The notes below the pieces were generated by a model. It had not been told where the DNA came from. It searched no databases and worked only from the letters and a program-made list of their open reading frames with translations. A program made the position numbers and the translations under genes. Below are positions 1 to 9,611 of a DNA stretch of 64,000 nt, one piece after another. The first letter of the stretch is position 1, and each line of letters opens with the position of its first letter. Source of the DNA: Bradyrhizobium nanningense (GTDB lineage Bacteria; Pseudomonadota; Alphaproteobacteria; Rhizobiales; Xanthobacteraceae); NCBI RefSeq assembly GCF_004114535.1, contig NZ_LBJC01000030.1, positions 124,001-188,000 of the forward strand. Reading direction: 5' to 3'.

Positions 1-593
1 GCCCGATCGAGCGCGAGATTCAGTGCCAATACGTTAACCCTGGGTTCGCCGAGCAAGCCGAGCAGCCGACCCTCGGTGTTCGCAGCAACGAGCTGCTTGA
101 CCGCTTCCTCCGGCAGATTCCGCGCCTTCGCCACCCGCGGCACCTGGAATTGCGCGGCTTCGGGCGAAATATTCGGATCGAGGCCGCTGGCCGAGGTCGT
201 CACGAGGTCGACCGGAACGTCGGCGTTCGGGTTTTCGGCCTTGAGCTTGTCGACGTCCTCCTTCAGCCGGTCGGCCAGAGCCTTGCTGGTCGGGCCGAGA
301 TTGGAGCCGCCCGAATTGGCGGCGTTGTAGGGCGCCGGCACCGTCTTGGTCGACTCGCTCGGGTCCGGCGCTGATGTCGCCGACGGGCGGCCGTGGAAGT
401 ACTTGTCATCCTTGAATTCCTGCCCGATCAGGGCGGAGCCGACGACCTTGCCGTCCTTCCCGATCAGGCTGCCCTGCGCCTGCACGGGAAAGAGCGCTTC
501 GGCGATGGCCGTCATCGCCAGCGGATAGGCGAGCCCGGTGATGGCTGTGAGCACCAGCAGGAGGACGATGGCGGGGCGAATTTCTCTGAACAT
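1..593 (-). CDS. kdpC: KdpC, K+-transporting ATPase subunit C (3' end cut by window edge)
   Basis: KdpC is the single-span periplasmic-side subunit of the KdpFABC high-affinity K+ pump and stabilises the KdpA-KdpB complex. The visible 197 residues begin [20 protein letters not shown], a typical N-terminal membrane anchor, followed by the conserved start of the soluble domain (LAYPL, then GSALIGQEF and FHGRPSA). The visible end, [14 protein letters not shown], is close to the usual C-terminus, so only a few codons are missing. It is the last visible gene of the operon, separated from kdpB by a palindromic repeat. The sensor genes kdpD and kdpE, often downstream, would lie outside the window. 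Confidence 0.95.
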   Translation of the reverse strand, partial: MFREIRPAIVLLLVLTAITGLAYPLAMTAIAEALFPVQAQGSLIGKDGKVVGSALIGQEFKDDKYFHGRPSATSAPDPSESTKTVPAPYNAANSGGSNLGPTSKALADRLKEDVDKLKAENPNADVPVDLVTTSASGLDPNISPEAAQFQVPRVAKARNLPEEAVKQLVAANTEGRLLGLLGEPRVNVLALNLALDR

Positions 594-614
594 GTTGGGT
601 CTCCTATGTCTTCC

Positions 615-772
615 GTCATTGCGAGCGAGGAAGCCAGACCATCACCCTGAGGAGCCGCGCCTGCACGGCGTCTCGAAGGGCGAGGCCACCAGCCGGGCCT
701 TCATCCTTCGAGACGCGCGTTCCACGCTCCTCAGGATGAGGGTCTGGCAGGATCGCCTCGTCGCTCGCGTTG
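615..772. repeat. Intergenic palindromic repeat between kdpB and kdpC
   Basis: The block contains two arms that pair, roughly CCAGACCATCACCCTGAGGA near 635-654 and TCCTCAGGATGAGGGTCTGG near 728-747, with inner segments CGTCTCGAAGG and CCTTCGAGACGCG that also pair. Outer flanks (GCGAGCGAGGAAG and CTCGTCGCTCGC) extend the symmetry. The same CATCCTGAGGA / TCTCGAAGG vocabulary recurs near 14401-14540 and 56286-56390. It can form a large hairpin in the kdpB-kdpC mRNA and may lower kdpC relative to kdpB. Confidence 0.8.
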
Positions 773-777
773 ACATG

Positions 778-2892
<2,115 letters not shown>

Positions 2893-2910
2893 GGAGGCCA
2901 CTCCAGACAA

Positions 2911-4614
2911 TCAGAACAGGTTGCCGGCGTTCATCGCCAGATGCTCGACGATCGGGCCGAGGGCGAGTGCCGGGAAGAAGGTCAGGCCGCCTATGATCAG
3001 GATGACGCCGACGACTAGGCCGATGAACAGGCCTCCGGTGGTCGGGAACGTACCCAGGGACGGCGGGATCGACTTCTTGGCGGCGAGCGATCCCGCGATC
3101 GCCATGGCCGGGACGATCATGAAGAAACGGCCGACGAACATCGCGCTGGCGAGGGTCAGGTTGTAGAAGAAGGTGTTGCCGGTGAGGCCCGCGAAGGCGG
3201 AGCCGTTGTTGCCGGCCGCCGAAGTGTAGGCGTAGAGCACTTCGGTGAAGCCGTGCGGTCCGGCATTGGCCATGGAGGCGACCGCCGCCGGGTAGACCAC
3301 AGCGACGGCGGTCCAGCCGAGGATCATCAGCGGCAGAACCAGGATGGCCAGCATCGCCATCTTGACTTCGCGCGCCTCGATCTTCTTGCCGACATATTCC
3401 GGGGTGCGCCCGACCATCAGGCCTGCGACGAAGATCGCGAGGATGACGAACAGCAGCATGCCGTACATGCCGGCGCCGACGCCGCCGACGATGATCTCGC
3501 CGAGCTCGATGTTGATCAGCGGGATCATGCCGCCGAGCGCGGTGAAGCTGTCATGCATGGCGTTGACGGCGCCGCACGAGGCAGCGGTGGTGATCACTGC
3601 GAACAGCGAGGACGCGACGATGCCGAAGCGGACCTCCTTGCCCTCCATGTTGCCGCCGGTCAGGCCCAGCGCCTGCAGCGTCGAGGTTCCGTTCGCCTCC
3701 GCCCAATAGGTGACGGCGACGCCGGCCAGAAACAGCACGCCCATCACGGACAGGATCGCCCAGCCCTGGCGCTGATTTCCGACCATGCGGCCGAACACGT
3801 TGGTGAGCGCGGCGCCGAGCGTGAAGATCGACAGCATCTGCACGAAATTCGACAGCGCAGTGGGATTTTCGAAGGGATGCGCGGCGTTGGCGTTGAAGAA
3901 TCCGCCGCCATTGGTGCCCAGCATCTTGATCGCGACCTGGGAGGCGACCGGGCCGACCGCGATGGTCTGCTTGGCGCCTTCGAGCGTGGTCGCCTCGACA
4001 TAGTCCCCGAGCGTCTGCGGCATGCCTTGCCAGACCAGGAACAGCGTATAGACGACGCAAATCGGCAGCAGCACGTAGAGCGTGCAGCGCGTGACGTCGA
4101 CCCAGAAATTGCCGACGGTGCGCACCGAGGCGCGCGAGAAACCTCGGATCAGTGCCATCGCCAGAGCGATGCCGGTTGCGGCTGACAGGAAGTTCTGGTG
4201 CGTCAGGCCGACCATCTGGGTCAGATAGGACAGCGTGCTTTCGCCGCCGTAGTTCTGCCAATTGGTGTTGGTGATGAACGACATTGCCGTGTTGAAGGAG
4301 AGATCTTCCGCAACCGCGCCCTGCCCGACCGGATTGAACGGCAGCGCGGCCTGGAGCCGCATCACGCCGTAGATGACGAGGAAGCCGCCGACGTGGAACA
4401 GCAGCACGGCGATTGTGTAGGTCAGCCAGTGCTGCTCGCGCCTCTCGTCGACGCCGGAGATCCGATAGATGCCGGCCTCGATGGGGCGCAGCAGCGGCGA
4501 CAGGAAGGTCCGTTCGCCGCCAAACACCCGCGTCATGTACCAGCCGAGCGGCTTGGTCAGCGCAACGATGACGACGCAGAACAGAATGATCTGGAACCAA
4601 CCGATCATAGTCAT
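2911..4614 (-). CDS. kdpA: KdpA, K+-binding and translocating subunit
   Basis: KdpA is the channel-like subunit of the Kdp pump, related to four-fold pseudo-symmetric K+ transporters. At 567 residues it has the usual length and about ten hydrophobic segments. Selectivity-filter-like loops are visible: [32 protein letters not shown], and the [14 protein letters not shown] loop. The start MTMIGW is preceded by a long hydrophobic first helix, as in homologues. It follows kdpF in the usual order F-A-B-C, which makes the assignment secure. Expression is expected to be induced by K+ limitation through KdpDE, inferred from the family. Confidence 0.97.
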   Translation of the reverse strand: MTMIGWFQIILFCVVIVALTKPLGWYMTRVFGGERTFLSPLLRPIEAGIYRISGVDERREQHWLTYTIAVLLFHVGGFLVIYGVMRLQAALPFNPVGQGAVAEDLSFNTAMSFITNTNWQNYGGESTLSYLTQMVGLTHQNFLSAATGIALAMALIRGFSRASVRTVGNFWVDVTRCTLYVLLPICVVYTLFLVWQGMPQTLGDYVEATTLEGAKQTIAVGPVASQVAIKMLGTNGGGFFNANAAHPFENPTALSNFVQMLSIFTLGAALTNVFGRMVGNQRQGWAILSVMGVLFLAGVAVTYWAEANGTSTLQALGLTGGNMEGKEVRFGIVASSLFAVITTAASCGAVNAMHDSFTALGGMIPLINIELGEIIVGGVGAGMYGMLLFVILAIFVAGLMVGRTPEYVGKKIEAREVKMAMLAILVLPLMILGWTAVAVVYPAAVASMANAGPHGFTEVLYAYTSAAGNNGSAFAGLTGNTFFYNLTLASAMFVGRFFMIVPAMAIAGSLAAKKSIPPSLGTFPTTGGLFIGLVVGVILIIGGLTFFPALALGPIVEHLAMNAGNLF

Positions 4615-4726
4615 GGAATTAACCCTTCAGGCTTGGTGCCCGGCGCAAGAGCGGCAGAAGCACCGTCAGCAAGCAGGCGACGAGCACGGCGTCGGCCAGC
4701 AGCAATTCGACAAGCAGCAGCACCGG

Positions 4727-4816
4727 TCAGAACCGCTCGGGCCGCAGCAGCGCGTAGGTGAGATACATCAGCAGGCCGAACGAGACGGCACCGGCGAGCG
4801 CATAATCGAAGATCAT
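4727..4816 (-). CDS. kdpF: KdpF, small stabilising subunit of the Kdp pump
   Basis: This 29-residue ORF reads MIFDYALAGAVSFGLLMYLT followed by YALLRPERF, one hydrophobic helix ending in the LLRPERF signature typical of KdpF. KdpF is a lipid-like peptide that stabilises the KdpABC complex. It lies between the 27-aa ORF and kdpA, exactly where kdpF belongs. The 112 bases between its stop and the kdpA start show no further gene. Confidence 0.93.
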   Translation of the reverse strand: MIFDYALAGAVSFGLLMYLTYALLRPERF

Positions 4817-4827
4817 GGTCCGCTCCG

Positions 4828-4911
4828 TCACAGCCGTTCGCAGGCGTAAGTGTAGCCGATCGCAAGCGCGAAGAAGCCGAAGCCCAGCGCCAGCATCAGA
4901 ATGTCCATCAT
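4828..4911 (-). CDS. 27-aa membrane peptide at the head of the kdp operon
   Basis: The peptide starts MMDILMLALGFGFFALAIGY and ends TYACERL: one hydrophobic helix with an acidic start and a short polar tail. AGGAG lies 8 bases before the first ATG, a strong ribosome-binding site. Its stop is 11 bases from the kdpF start, so both are likely translated from the same mRNA. I do not recognise a named family, but position and size suggest a second KdpF-like accessory peptide or a translational leader. It could also simply be a leader ORF without a stable product. Confidence 0.75.
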   Translation of the reverse strand: MMDILMLALGFGFFALAIGYTYACERL

Positions 4912-5073
4912 GGGATAGCTCCTCGTTGCGTCCCTTAAGTCCGACGCAACTTTCTCTCGATGACCCGCCCGTGAGGAAGTGGAACGCATTTCCACGGATA
5001 ACAGCCGGGACTATTGACCGTGCTGAAGTGCCAGCGCCGGCATAGGTTTTCGAGACGATGGCCGCGGCGATGT

Positions 5074-5089
5074 TATAGGAATCTCATAA
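5074..5089 (-). promoter_or_regulatory. 16-bp motif facing the kdp operon
   Basis: On the minus strand this reads TTATGAGATTCCTATA, 162 bases upstream of the 27-aa ORF. A 14/16 match (TTATGAAATCCCTATA) lies at 5212-5227 in the opposite orientation, facing the divergent gene at 5322. AT-rich motifs in a GC-rich setting that point into both transcription units suggest a shared promoter or regulator site. KdpE is the obvious candidate regulator but this is inference. Confidence 0.5.
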
Positions 5090-5122
5090 AGGCTCGCGGC
5101 GATGCTCGCGAGGCAACCACGT

Positions 5123-5170
5123 TGTCGTCCCTGATCGGCGCGCGCCGAGGCGCGCTTGTCCGGGACGACA
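5123..5170. repeat. REP-like palindrome in the divergent kdp region
   Basis: TGTCGTCCC at 5123-5131 pairs with GGGACGACA at 5162-5170, and the inner part GGCGCGCGCC is itself palindromic. It lies between the two copies of the 16-bp motif, so it separates the two divergent promoter regions. The rest of the 410-base gap 4912-5321 holds no ORF with a plausible start. Confidence 0.65.
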
Positions 5171-5211
5171 GCGGCTGATGACGCACCCCTCACTTTCCTC
5201 CACCCCAACAC

Positions 5212-5227
5212 TTATGAAATCCCTATA
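5212..5227 (+). promoter_or_regulatory. 16-bp motif facing the 5322 gene cluster
   Basis: TTATGAAATCCCTATA lies 94 bases before the ATG at 5322 and matches the kdp-facing motif at 14 of 16 positions. The pair suggests that the kdp operon and the divergent small-gene cluster respond to the same signal. Confidence 0.5.
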
Positions 5228-5321
5228 TCTCTCGTCCGATCCTCCTCTCGTTTTCAAATGCCTTTGAGGCCATCCTGGCGATGCCGGCCGACTGACCGAC
5301 GCCGTCTCCAGGAGGCCTGAC

Positions 5322-5789
5322 ATGACCGCCATTCTTCGACGCCTCGACCCGCCTTCCCTCAGACAGCAGCTTCGCGCAGCCCCGGGGATGACACGCCCGT
5401 TGATGTTCGACGTCATCGACAAGGCTTGCCGACGCGTCCACTCGCTCGGCCAGAGCGAACGCACCTCACGCCTCATGCGCCTGATCGATGCCGAAGGCTG
5501 GGCCGACGCGGCGCTGGCCCTGCTGGAGCTCGAACTGCCGATGTGGCAGGTCCGGCGCATCGCCTATGACGAGGGCGAGTGGCATTGTGCGCTGTCGCGC
5601 CAGCGCGAACTGCCGGAGTGGCTGGATGCCGCGGTCGAAGCGCACCACGCCGACCTCGCGCTGGCTCTGCTGTCGGCCCTCGTCGAGGTCCGAGCATTGG
5701 CAGTAGACGCGACGCGGCCGAGCGTGCCTTCCGTTCGCCCCCTGCCGGATCCGCTTTACGAGCCGCTCGCCTGCGACAATTTCGGCTAG
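5322..5789 (+). CDS. Hypothetical 155-aa protein divergent from kdp
   Basis: Function not recognised. The protein begins MTAILRRLDPPSLRQQLRAA, has no signal peptide or membrane helix, and is rich in Leu, Ala, Arg and acidic residues, suggesting a mostly helical cytosolic fold (for example LLELELPMWQVRRIAYDEGE near residues 67-86). AGGAGG lies 6 bases before the ATG, supporting translation. It heads a tight group with two small membrane-protein genes (gaps of 23 and 15 bases) and shares an upstream motif with the kdp operon, so a role linked to K+ limitation is possible but unproven. Confidence 0.75.
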   Translation: MTAILRRLDPPSLRQQLRAAPGMTRPLMFDVIDKACRRVHSLGQSERTSRLMRLIDAEGWADAALALLELELPMWQVRRIAYDEGEWHCALSRQRELPEWLDAAVEAHHADLALALLSALVEVRALAVDATRPSVPSVRPLPDPLYEPLACDNFG

Positions 5790-5812
5790 GGCCACCTGAA
5801 AGGATTCCAGAA

Positions 5813-6004
5813 ATGCCGACGTTGACACATGGCTTTGAACAATTGCTGCGCTGGACCGAACGCGAGCCACGCCTATCGAAGCCGCGCAGGGCCCAGCTCA
5901 AGCGCCTCGCGCTGCATGGGCTGACCGTGCTCTCGATGGGCAGCGTGCTCACGGCCCTGATCGCGCTGAGAGCCGCCATCTATCTCTGGCATCTCCACGC
6001 CTAA
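5813..6004 (+). CDS. 63-aa single-helix membrane protein
   Basis: The ORF starts MPTLTHGFEQLLRWTEREPR, continues with a basic stretch (SKPRRAQLKRLALHG) and then one hydrophobic helix (LTVLSMGSVLTALIAL) before the tail YLWHLHA. The positive-inside pattern predicts a cytosolic N-terminus. AAGGA lies upstream of the ATG at suitable distance. An in-frame longer reading from 5579 overlaps the preceding gene and lacks its own support, so this start is preferred. No family recognised. Confidence 0.7.
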   Translation: MPTLTHGFEQLLRWTEREPRLSKPRRAQLKRLALHGLTVLSMGSVLTALIALRAAIYLWHLHA

Positions 6005-6019
6005 AGGGGACTGGCCCGC

Positions 6020-6148
6020 ATGCCGCTCTTCAAGGGAAATCTCGAGCAGGTGGTCACCGTGACCATCCTGACCATGACGCTGGGCCTGATCTGGGGCGCG
6101 ATCCTGACGCTCGTGATCACGCTGGTGGCGCGCGGGCTGGGCGCCTAG
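6020..6148 (+). CDS. 42-aa single-helix membrane peptide
   Basis: The peptide starts MPLFKGNLEQVVTVTILTMT and consists mostly of one long hydrophobic helix ending ARGLGA. AGGGGA lies upstream of the ATG. It starts 15 bases after the 63-aa gene and is probably co-transcribed with it. Its size and composition resemble stabilising peptides of transporters, but no named family is recognised. Confidence 0.65.
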   Translation: MPLFKGNLEQVVTVTILTMTLGLIWGAILTLVITLVARGLGA

Positions 6149-6300
6149 CTCCTCGCTTCCCTCTCGATCAGCCGCGCCAATTCCGCCGCCGCGACCTCGA
6201 TCGGCCGGCCGCTGCGCTCGACGCGGGCCTGGATCAGGGCGCCCTGGAGCGCCGACCTGCAGAGCACGGCAAGCGATGCGCGCAGCGATCGACCGTGAAT
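6145..6300 (-). pseudogene. Possible remnant of a TetR-family regulator C-terminus
   Basis: On the minus strand an open frame ends in LQGALIQARVERSGRPIEVA followed by AAELARLIEREARS and a stop. This resembles the C-terminal ligand-domain tail of some TetR regulators (ALQGALIQAR...AAELARLL). No helix-turn-helix half is present upstream before upp, so if real it is a decayed fragment. The stop overlaps the end of the 42-aa gene. The remaining gap to upp at 6432 shows no other gene. Confidence 0.35.
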
Positions 6301-6431
6301 TGACCAGGGCTGCCTACGCCGCAAGCAACCGCGCCCGCAGCGCAGTGGCGATGCCCGGTTGAGGCCACCTGCCCCCTCCGAAAAGCCCCGCCGATCTGGC
6401 GCAATTCTGGGGAAACGTGTAGAGCGGTTTC

Positions 6432-7067
6432 ATGAGCACAGGCAAAGTCAACGTCGTCGTCCACCCCCTGGTCCAGCACAAGCTCTCCCTGATGCGGGAG
6501 AAGGACCGCTCGACCAAGAGCTTTCGCGAGATCCTGAACGAGATCGGGATGCTGCTCGCTTACGAGGTGACGCGCGATTTGCCGCTGGAGCTGGTCGAGA
6601 TCGAGACGCCGATCGCGCCGATGCAGGCGCCCAAGATCGCCGGCAAGAAGCTCACGCTGGCGCCGATCCTGCGCGCCGGCGTCGGCTTCCTCGACGGCAT
6701 GCTGGCGCTGATGCCCTCGGCGCGCATCGCCCATATCGGGCTCTACCGCGACCCCGACACATTGCAAGCCGTGGAATATTACTTCAAGGCGCCGCAGGAC
6801 CTGTCCGACCGCACCGTGATCCTGATGGACCCGATGCTGGCGACCGGCAACTCGGCCTGTGCCGGCGCCTCCCTGCTCAAGGCCCGCGGCGCCCGCGACA
6901 TCCGCTTCGTCTGCCTTCTGGCGGCGCCTGAGGGCATCGCGCAATTCCAGACCGAGCATCCCGACGTGCCGATCTGGACCGCCGCGATCGACGAGCGGCT
7001 CAACGACCACGGCTACATCGTGCCGGGCCTGGGCGATGCCGGCGACCGGATGTTCGGCACCAAGTAG
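6432..7067 (+). CDS. upp: Uracil phosphoribosyltransferase
   Basis: Upp salvages uracil: uracil + PRPP gives UMP + PPi. The 211-residue length fits the family (E. coli 208). Visible signatures are an N-terminal [20 protein letters not shown], the [14 protein letters not shown] segment, the PRPP-binding loop [14 protein letters not shown] near residues 128-141, and the uracil-binding C-terminal [18 protein letters not shown]. It is followed closely by an acyl-CoA synthetase on the same strand, with no obvious pathway link. The ATG has only a weak upstream GAGCGG. Confidence 0.96.
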   Translation: MSTGKVNVVVHPLVQHKLSLMREKDRSTKSFREILNEIGMLLAYEVTRDLPLELVEIETPIAPMQAPKIAGKKLTLAPILRAGVGFLDGMLALMPSARIAHIGLYRDPDTLQAVEYYFKAPQDLSDRTVILMDPMLATGNSACAGASLLKARGARDIRFVCLLAAPEGIAQFQTEHPDVPIWTAAIDERLNDHGYIVPGLGDAGDRMFGTK

Positions 7068-7100
7068 ACAGGTCTGCACGATCGGGTTACTCCGCTAGCC

Positions 7101-8681
7101 ATGAGTGCCAACGCGTTTTCCCTGCAATCGCTGCTCCGGACAGAGGCCGCCGCCGATCCCGCCTTCGTATTCGACGGCACGCCGGTCTCGCGCGCGGAAT
7201 TCGAGAGAAAGATCGAGCAGACCGCCGCCTGGCTCGCGGCGCAAGGCATCGGCCAGGGCGACGTGGTCGCGGTCTGGCTGGTCAACCGGATCGAATGGAT
7301 CGCCCTGCTGTTCGCCGCCGCCCGATGTGGTGCGATCGTCGCCGCCGTCAATACGCGCTACCGCAGTGCCGAAGTCGCGCATCTGCTTCGTTTGTCCGGC
7401 GCCAGGCTGATGGTGGCCGAGGCCGCATTCCGCTCGATCGATTTTGCCGCGATCCTCGACGGCATCGCCAAGCACGAAGTCCCCGCACTGCAACGGCTCG
7501 CGGTGGTCGGCGCGGATGCGATCCCGGCGCACTGGCCCTGCGTGCGCTTCGACGCCTTCGACAGGTTCTATCCTCCCGCCCCGCCGGCCCAGGACGACAT
7601 CGACCTGCCGGTGCTGCTCTACACGACCTCGGGCACCACCAAGGGGCCGAAGCTCGTGGCGCATTCGCAGCGGACGCTGACCACGCACGCCACCTCCGTC
7701 GCCCGAGCGCTGCAACTTGATCCGGATCGTCATTCGCTGCTGGCCATGCTGCCGTTCTGCGGCACCTTTGGCATGACGAGCCTGCTTGGCTTCGTCGCGG
7801 CGGGTGCGACCGTTCATGTGCTCGACGCCTTCGAGGCGGCACCGGCGCTGAATATCCTCAGCGAGCACAGGATCACGCACGCCTTCGGCTCCGACGAGAT
7901 GTTCCGACGCATTCTCGCCCTCACCGATGCGCCGCGCCCGTTCCCGCATCTGGAAGTCTGCGGCTTCGCCGCGTTCCAGCCCGGCTGGCGCGAGCTGGCC
8001 GCGGAAGCCGAGGCGCGCGGCCTGCCGCTGTTCGGCCTCTATGGGTCGAGCGAGGTCCAAGCCCTGTTCGCGATCGCGCAGCCTGCCGATGCCTTCGCCG
8101 ATCGTATCGAGGGCGGCGGCTGGCCGATGTCACCTGACGCAAGAGTGCGCGTCCGCGACACCGAGACCGGCGAGCTTGCAGCCAGTGCCGTCTCCGGCGA
8201 GATCGAGATCAGCGCGCCGTCACGCTTCCTCGGGTATTTCCACAACCCGGATGCAACGCGCGATGCGATCACTGCGGACGGGTTCTTCCGCACCGGCGAT
8301 ATCGGCCGGCTGCGCGGCGACGGTTCCTTCGTCTACGAGACCCGCGCGGGCGATGCCATGCGGCTCGGCGGTTTCCTCGTCGCGCCCGGCGAGATCGAGG
8401 ACGAGCTCAAATCCTATGCCGGCGTAGCCGACGCCCAGGTGGTTGCGGTCGACCTGAACGGCCAGACGCGCTGCGTGGCGTTCGTGATTCCGGCAAGGGA
8501 GCCGCCGATGCAGGAGACGCTGATCGCGCATCTGCGCGAGCGGCTCGCCGGCTACAAGGTCCCGGCACGAATCTATCTCGTGGACGCCTTTCCCGTCACC
8601 GACAGCGCCAACGGCGTGAAGATCCAGCGCGCAAGGCTGCGCGCGATGGCGACGGAGCGGATCGCCGCCGAAATAGCCTGA
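7101..8681 (+). CDS. AMP-forming acyl-CoA synthetase (class I adenylate-forming enzyme)
   Basis: Activates a carboxylic acid to acyl-AMP and then acyl-CoA. At 526 residues it has the full two-domain length. The P-loop-like motif YTTSGTTKGPKL is near residue 172, followed by FGLYGSSEVQ (adenine-binding), FFRTGDIGRL with the hinge Asp, and a C-terminal NGVKIQR containing the adenylation Lys. The middle domain includes the MLPFCGTFGM helix. The substrate cannot be told from sequence; fatty, aryl or dicarboxylic acids are all possible. It ends 1 base before the convergent flgL stop. Confidence 0.9.
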   Translation: MSANAFSLQSLLRTEAAADPAFVFDGTPVSRAEFERKIEQTAAWLAAQGIGQGDVVAVWLVNRIEWIALLFAAARCGAIVAAVNTRYRSAEVAHLLRLSGARLMVAEAAFRSIDFAAILDGIAKHEVPALQRLAVVGADAIPAHWPCVRFDAFDRFYPPAPPAQDDIDLPVLLYTTSGTTKGPKLVAHSQRTLTTHATSVARALQLDPDRHSLLAMLPFCGTFGMTSLLGFVAAGATVHVLDAFEAAPALNILSEHRITHAFGSDEMFRRILALTDAPRPFPHLEVCGFAAFQPGWRELAAEAEARGLPLFGLYGSSEVQALFAIAQPADAFADRIEGGGWPMSPDARVRVRDTETGELAASAVSGEIEISAPSRFLGYFHNPDATRDAITADGFFRTGDIGRLRGDGSFVYETRAGDAMRLGGFLVAPGEIEDELKSYAGVADAQVVAVDLNGQTRCVAFVIPAREPPMQETLIAHLRERLAGYKVPARIYLVDAFPVTDSANGVKIQRARLRAMATERIAAEIA

Positions 8682-8682
8682 T

Positions 8683-9594
8683 CTATTTCAGGTAGCTCGC
8701 GAGATTGATGCTCAGGATCTTGGCGAGGGCCGAGTAGGACGCGGTGAGCTGCGCCTGGTAAGTCGAGAGCTGTGCCGTGATGGCGGCGACGTCGACGCCG
8801 GTGAGGTCATTCGACAGCGTTTCGGCATAGCTCTTGTAGTCGGTCTGGCGGGCGCTCGCCGTCTCGATCGAGGATGCCGCGTTCGAGAGCCTCGCCTGCA
8901 CCGCCGCGGTGTCGTCGAGTGCCGTGCCGGCAAGATCGAGCGCGCTGGAAATGTCCGAGGACGACAGCGTGGTGCTGTTCGCGACGAACTTCAATACGCG
9001 CATCACCTCCTCGAACGCCGAATTGTCGGCGGTGACGCCGTACGATACCGTCTCGTCCGAGGCAACGCGGACGGAGGCGATCTCGTCGTCTCCCTTGTAG
9101 TAGCTGGTGTCGGCCGCGGTGGTGGATCCCACGCCGGACGAGAAGCTGGTCAGATCGACCGGCGCCGTATCGGTCTTGCCGCCGGCAAAGACGTACCGGC
9201 CGTCATATTGCGTGTTCATCAGCGAGCCCATCTCCTGCAGCATCTGCTGGGCGGTGGTGATCACCGAATTGGTCTCGGTCGAGCCGCCGGTCGAGGCCGC
9301 GCTGAGCTGGGACCGGAGCTGCGTGAGAATGTCGGTCATCGAGCCGATGGCCGAATACATCACCTGGATCTTGCTGTCGGCGAGCGTCGCGGCATCGACA
9401 TAGGACTGCGCGCGCGTGACCGAGACCTGCAAGTTGACGACATGCTGCGCGTCCGAGCCGTAACCGCCGAAATCGGTCGCGATCACGCCCGTCGATTCCT
9501 GGATCTGCTTGTTGGCCATGACCGACTCCACGCGCATCGCGTCGGCGATCATCCTGTTCGACTGCGCGAAGGTGGCGACCCGCATCGCGACCAT
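8683..9594 (-). CDS. flgL: FlgL, hook-filament junction protein
   Basis: FlgL (HAP3) joins the hook to the flagellin filament. The 303-residue protein has a flagellin-like N-terminus (MVAMRVATFAQSNRMIADAM and later QIQESTGVIATDFGGYGSDA) and a C-terminal coiled region ending YSALAKILSINLASYLK, as in FlgL. The middle is Ser/Thr-rich. GGAGG lies 7 bases before the ATG. It is the last gene of the minus-strand module, 17 bases after flgK, the usual FlgK-FlgL order. Confidence 0.92.
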   Translation of the reverse strand: MVAMRVATFAQSNRMIADAMRVESVMANKQIQESTGVIATDFGGYGSDAQHVVNLQVSVTRAQSYVDAATLADSKIQVMYSAIGSMTDILTQLRSQLSAASTGGSTETNSVITTAQQMLQEMGSLMNTQYDGRYVFAGGKTDTAPVDLTSFSSGVGSTTAADTSYYKGDDEIASVRVASDETVSYGVTADNSAFEEVMRVLKFVANSTTLSSSDISSALDLAGTALDDTAAVQARLSNAASSIETASARQTDYKSYAETLSNDLTGVDVAAITAQLSTYQAQLTASYSALAKILSINLASYLK

Positions 9595-9611
9595 GAGCGT
9601 GCCTCCGGCCG

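Noticed and set aside
3551-4600. 349-aa minus-strand frame inside kdpA
   Set aside because: Shifted reading of kdpA with Arg/Ala-rich composition.
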